Below, one piece after another: positions 7,418 to 11,139 of a DNA stretch of 11,139 nucleotides. The notes beneath the pieces are model-generated. The model was not told the DNA's origin. It saw only the letters and a list, made by a program, of their open reading frames with translations, and ran no database searches. This DNA comes from Planctomycetota bacterium (GTDB lineage: Bacteria > Planctomycetota > MHYJ01 > JACPRB01). The stretch covers positions 1-11,139 of the forward strand of contig JACQFK010000443.1 in assembly GCA_016200125.1 (NCBI GenBank), in the 5' to 3' direction. How positions within the stretch are numbered: position 1 is the first letter of the stretch; the number at the start of each line of letters is the position of its first letter. The translations under genes were made by a program, and so were the position numbers.

Positions 7418-8467
7418 ATGAAGATCCGGCTGGCGATCGTGGGGGCTCTGGTCGTAGGCGCGGCCTGCAGCGTGGCGGCCGTGGGCGGCCTGCCGCAGGA
7501 CCTGAAGAAGTGGCAGAAGGGGAAGGGCTGGGGCTGGGTGTGGGGCGCGCAGGACGAGGTCGGCTCGCTCAACGAAATGACCGATGCCTCCCGGCTGGCG
7601 GCGCTGCATCTCGCCAGGCAGGGCAAGGTCTACGACCTCTGTGCCCTTTATGACCGCACGTCCTACAAGTTGCCCGGCCACAGTCCCGGCGAGATCATCG
7701 CGTTCCGCACGCCCGAGGGGGTGCAGCGGCAGCAGGACCTCCCCGGCGTGATCCAGGACAATCCCACGCGGACGGCCTGGCACAGCTGCGCGCTCTTCAT
7801 CAATGACAACGTCGCGACGCAGATCGACGGCTTGGGCCACGCCACGGAAGGCGAGGACGATCACTGGTACAACGGCTTCAAGGAGAAGGACTGGGGCGGC
7901 AACTGGGGGCCGCGCAAGTGCGACGCGTCGACGATCCCGCCGATCGTCGCGCGCGGCGTGCTGATCGACGTCGCGGGATCGAAGGGCGTGGACGCGCTCC
8001 CGTCGAACACGGCGATCTCTCCCGCCGACCTCGAGGCGGCGCTGAAGAAGCAGGGGACGGAGCTCCGGCCGGGCGACGTGGTGCTGATCCGGACGGGCAC
8101 GCTGCGCTACTGGGGCGAGACGGGCGCCGACCATGCGACGATCGGGAAGCACGATTCCGCGGGGATCACGCTGGAGTCGGCCAAGTGGCTGGTGGAGCAG
8201 CACGGGGCGATGCTGATCGGCTCCGACACGAGCGGCCTCGAGTACGGTCCAGTCGAAGCCGACACGAAGGCCTACCGCGAGAAGTACAAGTCGTTCATGC
8301 CGGTGCACAACTACCTTCTGATCGAGCAGGGCGTGCACATCGGCGAGTTCCACAACCTGGAGGAGCTGGCGCGCGACAAGGGCTACGAGTTCAGCTATGT
8401 GGCGGTGACGAACAAGATCAAGGGCGCCACGGCGGGATTTACGCTGCGCCCCATCGCGATCCGGTAG
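7418..8467 (+). CDS. Exported cyclase-family hydrolase, kynurenine formamidase-like
   Basis: The 349-residue form starting at 7418 has GGGAGG upstream and an immediate signal peptide (IRLAIVGALVVGAACSVAAV). The frame is also open from 7391, but those nine extra residues are charged and would spoil the signal. The cyclase (PF04199) metal motif appears in the form N131-V-A-T-Q-I-D137-G-L-G-H141, a subfamily variant of the HGTHxDxxxH motif. It is followed by GVLIDVAG (181-187), PGDVVLIRTG (218-227), an SDTSG turn (269-273) and HIGEFHNLEEL (307-317) carrying a probable catalytic glutamate. Family members hydrolyse formamides, cyclic amides or lactones; export makes tryptophan breakdown unlikely for this one, so the substrate is open. 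It ends in TAG two bases from the stop of the convergent selenoprotein gene, with no room for a terminator between them. Confidence 0.9.
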   Translation: MKIRLAIVGALVVGAACSVAAVGGLPQDLKKWQKGKGWGWVWGAQDEVGSLNEMTDASRLAALHLARQGKVYDLCALYDRTSYKLPGHSPGEIIAFRTPEGVQRQQDLPGVIQDNPTRTAWHSCALFINDNVATQIDGLGHATEGEDDHWYNGFKEKDWGGNWGPRKCDASTIPPIVARGVLIDVAGSKGVDALPSNTAISPADLEAALKKQGTELRPGDVVLIRTGTLRYWGETGADHATIGKHDSAGITLESAKWLVEQHGAMLIGSDTSGLEYGPVEADTKAYREKYKSFMPVHNYLLIEQGVHIGEFHNLEELARDKGYEFSYVAVTNKIKGATAGFTLRPIAIR

Positions 8468-8469
8468 GG

Positions 8470-9750
8470 TCAGGGGAGGGTCAGGGCGAGCCGCTCTTCC
8501 TTTTCGCCGCGGAGAACGACCAGCTCCAGCTTCTCCCCGGACAGGGTGTTCTGGGCCACGAACGCGAGCAGCTGGCTGAACGTGTCGATGCCCTTGCGCC
8601 GGCCGGCGACCGCGACGATGACGTCGCCGACGCGGAATCCGGCATCCTCGAGCACCGTGCCCAGGCGGCGGACCCGGAGCGCGACGGCTCCTTCCGCGAG
8701 CTTCAGCTTCTTCCGATCTTCCCCGGAGAGCGGATCGGCCTGGAGGTCCGGCCGGAAGAACACCCAGGTTCCCTGGCGCCACGAGAGATCGCCGCTGCGG
8801 CGCCAGCCCGCAGGAAGAATGAGCGAGAGGGACTCGACGCGCCGGCCGCGCTTCACCTTCGCGGCGAGCGTCGCCCCGTCTTTCGCTCCCTGGAGCACCC
8901 ACTGGACGTCCGCCACGGAGACGAGCTGTTGGCCTTCGAGCGAGACGACTTCGTCGCCGGCGCGGAACCCCGCGAGGTCGGCGGCCGAGCCGGGCGTGAC
9001 CGACTGAACCGTCGCCCGCTCCTCGGGGTCGAGCCGGAGGCCGAGCGTGTCCGGCATCGGGTAGGACCAGAGCGTCTCGTCGGGGATGGGCTTGCGGGCC
9101 TGACGGTGGGCGGCGAATTCCGCCCCCTGGATATCATGGCAATGGATGCAGGTGCTGTTGTTCCGCTCGCCCACGGCGGGGTTGACGGCGGCCGCGAAGT
9201 GGCGGAGCGTGGGGTAGTCCTGCGGGACGCGAACCTTGGGCTCCGCGCCCCGCTTGCCCTCCAGGGCGGCCTTATTGTCGGGATATCCGCGATGGATCTC
9301 GAGCGCGGCCAGGGCCGCCTTGCGGAAGCCGGCGTCCGTGACGTCGCTGGAGCTGTTGAGCTGCGACCGGGTCCCGTAGCGCCCGTAGACGGTCTTGTCG
9401 GCGTTCATGAACAGGACCGCCCAGGTGAGCCCGTAGTCGAATTGAAATGCGGCCAGGTCGAGGTTGTTGGCCTGAACGAGGCGCACGCAGACGAACTTCT
9501 CCAGGACGTCCGCGAACTCCTTTCCGCGGCGGGCAACCTGCCCGTCGATGCCCTTGCAGTTTTTTCAGACCACGCAACGGACGACGACCAGGAGCGGCTT
9601 CCCAGTGGCGCGCGCCTCGGCGAATCCCGAAGCCGGGTTGTTGTAGTGCCAGGGCCCTTCGGGATCGAGGTCGTTCAGCGCGGCCTGGAGCGGATCCTCC
9701 TGCGGGCCGGCCGCAAGGAGGATCGCGAGCAGGACGAGCGGGCGGGCCAT
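8470..9750 (-). CDS. Exported thioredoxin-fold / CxxCH / double-PDZ selenoprotein (UGA read as Sec62)
   Basis: Read through one in-frame TGA (codon 62), the gene encodes 426 residues. They comprise a signal peptide (residues 1-16, hydrophobic LVLLAILLAAG), a thioredoxin-like domain (about 25-150), one c-type haem motif C201-I-H-C204-H205, and two PDZ domains (about 234-311 with AGFRAGDEV, and 348-426 with AGFRVGDVI). The TGA follows the strand LLVVV and sits in C59-V-V-U62-K-N-C65, where thioredoxins have CxxC, so selenocysteine would be the attacking redox residue. A hairpin with a GGU loop lies just downstream. Both parts are in the same frame with no other stop, and the second part alone would start at a GTG in mid-fold and lack a signal peptide. 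The role is probably periplasmic thiol or peroxide redox chemistry; the haem site suggests electron transfer, and the PDZ domains probably bind protein tails. It follows a Tat amidohydrolase after nine bases. I recall thioredoxin/PDZ (seleno)proteins as a described type but cannot check this. The alternative is a nonsense pseudogene, which the UxxC position and hairpin argue against. Confidence 0.85.
9527..9547 (-). promoter_or_regulatory. Candidate bacterial SECIS hairpin
   Basis: Within the coding sequence, starting 22 bases after the UGA, GGGCA pairs perfectly with TGCCC around a GGT loop (9543-9531). It is extended by one C-G pair and, past an A/C mismatch, by two more pairs. Bacterial SECIS elements are short hairpins directly downstream of UGA with a G or GU in the apical loop, read by SelB. 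The E. coli fdhF element has a loop region containing AGGUCU, and here the equivalent reads AGGUU. The loop G lies 27-28 bases from the UGA, within the accepted range. Confidence 0.75.
9565..9567 (-). other. In-frame UGA selenocysteine codon
   Basis: The codons around it read CGT TGC GTG GTC TGA AAA AAC TGC AAG (R-C-V-V-U-K-N-C-K). The stop falls at the first position of the thioredoxin-type redox motif. The frame is open for 61 codons before it and 364 after. The gene also ends in TGA, so reading must depend on local context rather than a changed genetic code. Confidence 0.85.
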
Positions 9751-9767
9751 CGGCCTGGGTCAGGCCG
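9751..9767 (-). promoter_or_regulatory. Hairpin abutting the selenoprotein start codon
   Basis: On the minus strand CGGCCTG-ACC-CAGGCCG forms a seven-pair stem with a three-base loop, and the next three bases are the ATG of the selenoprotein gene. The hairpin contains the TGA stop of the upstream amidohydrolase, and no free Shine-Dalgarno is visible. Ribosomes finishing the upstream gene would melt it, so translational coupling is likely. In GC-rich DNA such a stem can also arise by chance. Confidence 0.4.
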
Positions 9768-11130
9768 GCCGGCCGCCCCGCATCGCCAGGAGCTCGAAGA
9801 ACTCGCGGCGCGTCTTCGGACCGTAGACGCGGTGCGAGGGATCGCGGCCCGGCAGGTAGCTCTGCTTGAGCTTTTCGACTTCGTCCTTCTGGATCTTCGG
9901 AAGGTCGCGCTTCGGCTCCACCCCGTAGACCTTCGCGGAGCTCAGCCCCAGGATCTTCGCCTTCAGCTCCTTCGTCAGCTCCGGATAGCCGTGCTTCTCG
10001 CGAAGCTCCTCCGAGATCTGGAACGCGCGGAAGGCGGCGATCTGCGGCTGCGGCGAGCCGTACCAGAGGCAGTCCGTCCCCCAGAGCACGTTGTCGGGCC
10101 CCACCGCCTTGAGCAGCTTGCCCAGCACGTGCGCCGCCTCCTCGGGCTTCTTCATCAGCGTCCACCAGGTGCTCCCGAGCTCCGCGTAGACGTTGCCGCC
10201 CGACTTGATGCCGTTGTCCTCGATCGACTTGATGAAGGCGTTCACGCCCTCGTCCGCCTTTCCGGCGTCGTAGGGGCCTTCCTTGACGCGCGGGATGTAG
10301 CCGGAGTGGTAGACGATGAAGTTCACGTCGGGATACTTCCTGGCGACGATCCCGATGTCGCGCGCGGTGTCGTAGCGCTCAGGCAGCTTCCCGAAGGGGA
10401 AGCCCTTGTGGGTGCAGATCAGCTTGATGCCCAGCTCGCGCGCCTTCTCGATCACCGGAATGCCGACCTTCTCGTCGTGGTGCCAGAAGCCCCTGCCCTC
10501 GGGGCCGAGCAGCGTGTAGAGCTTCCACGCGGCGATCTTGTTCTTCTTGCAGACCTCCTCCATGCCGTCCAGGTGGCGCTTCACGTCGCCGTAATTCGGC
10601 GTGACCAGCGCGTGGACCCAGAGGCGCGGCGACTTGCCGCCGATCGATTCGATGATCTCGCGCGTGAGCTCGGCCTCGGCATGCGAGAGCGGGTTGGCCT
10701 CCTCGGCGGCGGGAAGGGCGCTGAGCACCGCGCAGGTCGTGTCGCTGTCGAGGAAGATCTCCTTGATGTACTCGTAGCGGCCGCCCATGTTCCAGCCCTT
10801 GGTCTTGGCCGGCTGGACGTGGTGCGTCTGGATGTCGAAGATGAACTCGTCGCCCTTCAGCACGGAGTCGGCGGCCGCGGGGTCGATGACCGCCTCGCGC
10901 GGCAGGACGTAGGATCCGCCGGGCGACGCGGAGGCCTGGTTGATCGCGGCGAGGCAGGCGGCCATGCCGCAGGTCGACCGGAGGAAGGCCCGCCGGCTCA
11001 TTCCGGTGCGGCGCAGGCCCTTCTCGACGAGCGCCCAGGCGATGTCCTGCATCGCGGCGACTTTCGGGGTCTTGCGGGGCGGCAGGTACTCGCCGTTCGA
11101 AACGGGGTCGAAGTGCAGCGGCAGGCTCAT
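9760..11130 (-). CDS. Tat-exported amidohydrolase-2 family protein
   Basis: This 456-residue protein begins at ATG 11130 with AGGA about five bases upstream; a GTG at 11133 is an alternative. A hydrophilic N-region of about 43 residues (with HFDPVSNGEYLPPR) precedes a twin-arginine signal SRRAFLRST (Arg46, Arg47) and a hydrophobic stretch ending ASA. An ATG just before the twin arginine (11001) has no Shine-Dalgarno, and I recall the long N-region as typical of this subfamily, so 11130 is kept. The TIM-barrel metal site is marked by DIQTHH (His103, His104), ICTHKG (His241), VYHSG (His275) and WGTDCLW (Asp353), as in the ACMSD/uracil-decarboxylase-like amidohydrolase-2 group. It hydrolyses or decarboxylates an unknown small molecule, folded with its metal before export. 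The selenoprotein gene starts nine bases after its TGA, so the two form an operon. Confidence 0.92.
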   Translation of the reverse strand: MSLPLHFDPVSNGEYLPPRKTPKVAAMQDIAWALVEKGLRRTGMSRRAFLRSTCGMAACLAAINQASASPGGSYVLPREAVIDPAAADSVLKGDEFIFDIQTHHVQPAKTKGWNMGGRYEYIKEIFLDSDTTCAVLSALPAAEEANPLSHAEAELTREIIESIGGKSPRLWVHALVTPNYGDVKRHLDGMEEVCKKNKIAAWKLYTLLGPEGRGFWHHDEKVGIPVIEKARELGIKLICTHKGFPFGKLPERYDTARDIGIVARKYPDVNFIVYHSGYIPRVKEGPYDAGKADEGVNAFIKSIEDNGIKSGGNVYAELGSTWWTLMKKPEEAAHVLGKLLKAVGPDNVLWGTDCLWYGSPQPQIAAFRAFQISEELREKHGYPELTKELKAKILGLSSAKVYGVEPKRDLPKIQKDEVEKLKQSYLPGRDPSHRVYGPKTRREFFELLAMRGGRPA

Positions 11131-11139
11131 CACGTTCCT

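Noticed and set aside
9559..9564. Run of six A bases after the TGA as a programmed frameshift site
   Set aside because: The coding frame is the same before and after, so no shift is needed to join the two parts.
9565..9567. In-frame TGA as evidence of a changed genetic code or a plain pseudogene
   Set aside because: Several genes here end in TGA with no read-through, which excludes a general recoding. The UxxC position, the intact downstream domains and the hairpin argue against a random nonsense mutation.

Overview
The window is GC-rich (about two-thirds G+C by eye), gene-dense bacterial DNA carrying ten complete protein genes plus the first codons of an eleventh. Most of the products look exported, with Sec or Tat signal peptides. 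The mix of families is what I would expect from a Planctomycetota-like genome: two DUF1080/3-keto-disaccharide hydrolase proteins, an exported leucine-rich-repeat protein, a Tat-exported amidohydrolase with a long N-region, and a thioredoxin-fold/PDZ/CxxCH protein. An acidobacterial or related environmental lineage cannot be excluded, and no rRNA or ribosomal-protein gene is present to decide. UGA is an ordinary stop here: at least five genes end in it.

Layout from left to right. Positions 1-2158, minus strand: a DUF1080 protein followed by a secreted protein of unknown function, then an ATGA-coupled gene that runs off the left edge. Positions 2248-6075, plus strand: a tight cluster of a second DUF1080 protein, an S9-family serine peptidase with a beta-propeller, a leucine-rich-repeat protein (ATGA overlap) and a small cupin. 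Positions 6072-7319, minus strand: an imidazolonepropionase-like amidohydrolase whose stop overlaps the cupin stop inside one CTAG. Positions 7418-8467, plus strand: an exported cyclase-family (kynurenine formamidase-like) hydrolase. Positions 8470-11130, minus strand: a Tat-exported amidohydrolase-2 protein followed 9 bases later by a thioredoxin-like/PDZ gene.

The outstanding object is this last gene (9750 to 8470). It reads as two separate ORFs only because of one in-frame TGA at 9567-9565. That TGA falls exactly at the first redox position of a thioredoxin-type active site (C-V-V-U-K-N-C), the frame is open on both sides, and a compact hairpin with a GGU apical loop lies 22-34 bases downstream, as in bacterial SECIS elements. 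I read it as one 426-residue exported selenoprotein: signal peptide, UxxC thioredoxin fold, one c-type haem motif and two PDZ domains. Ordinary gene calling would truncate or split it.

The genes as a whole suggest periplasmic or cell-surface breakdown of carbohydrate and peptide compounds, with scavenging hydrolases and one redox protein. No single pathway can be proven from the window. I see no tRNA, rRNA, CRISPR array, insertion sequence or phage gene.
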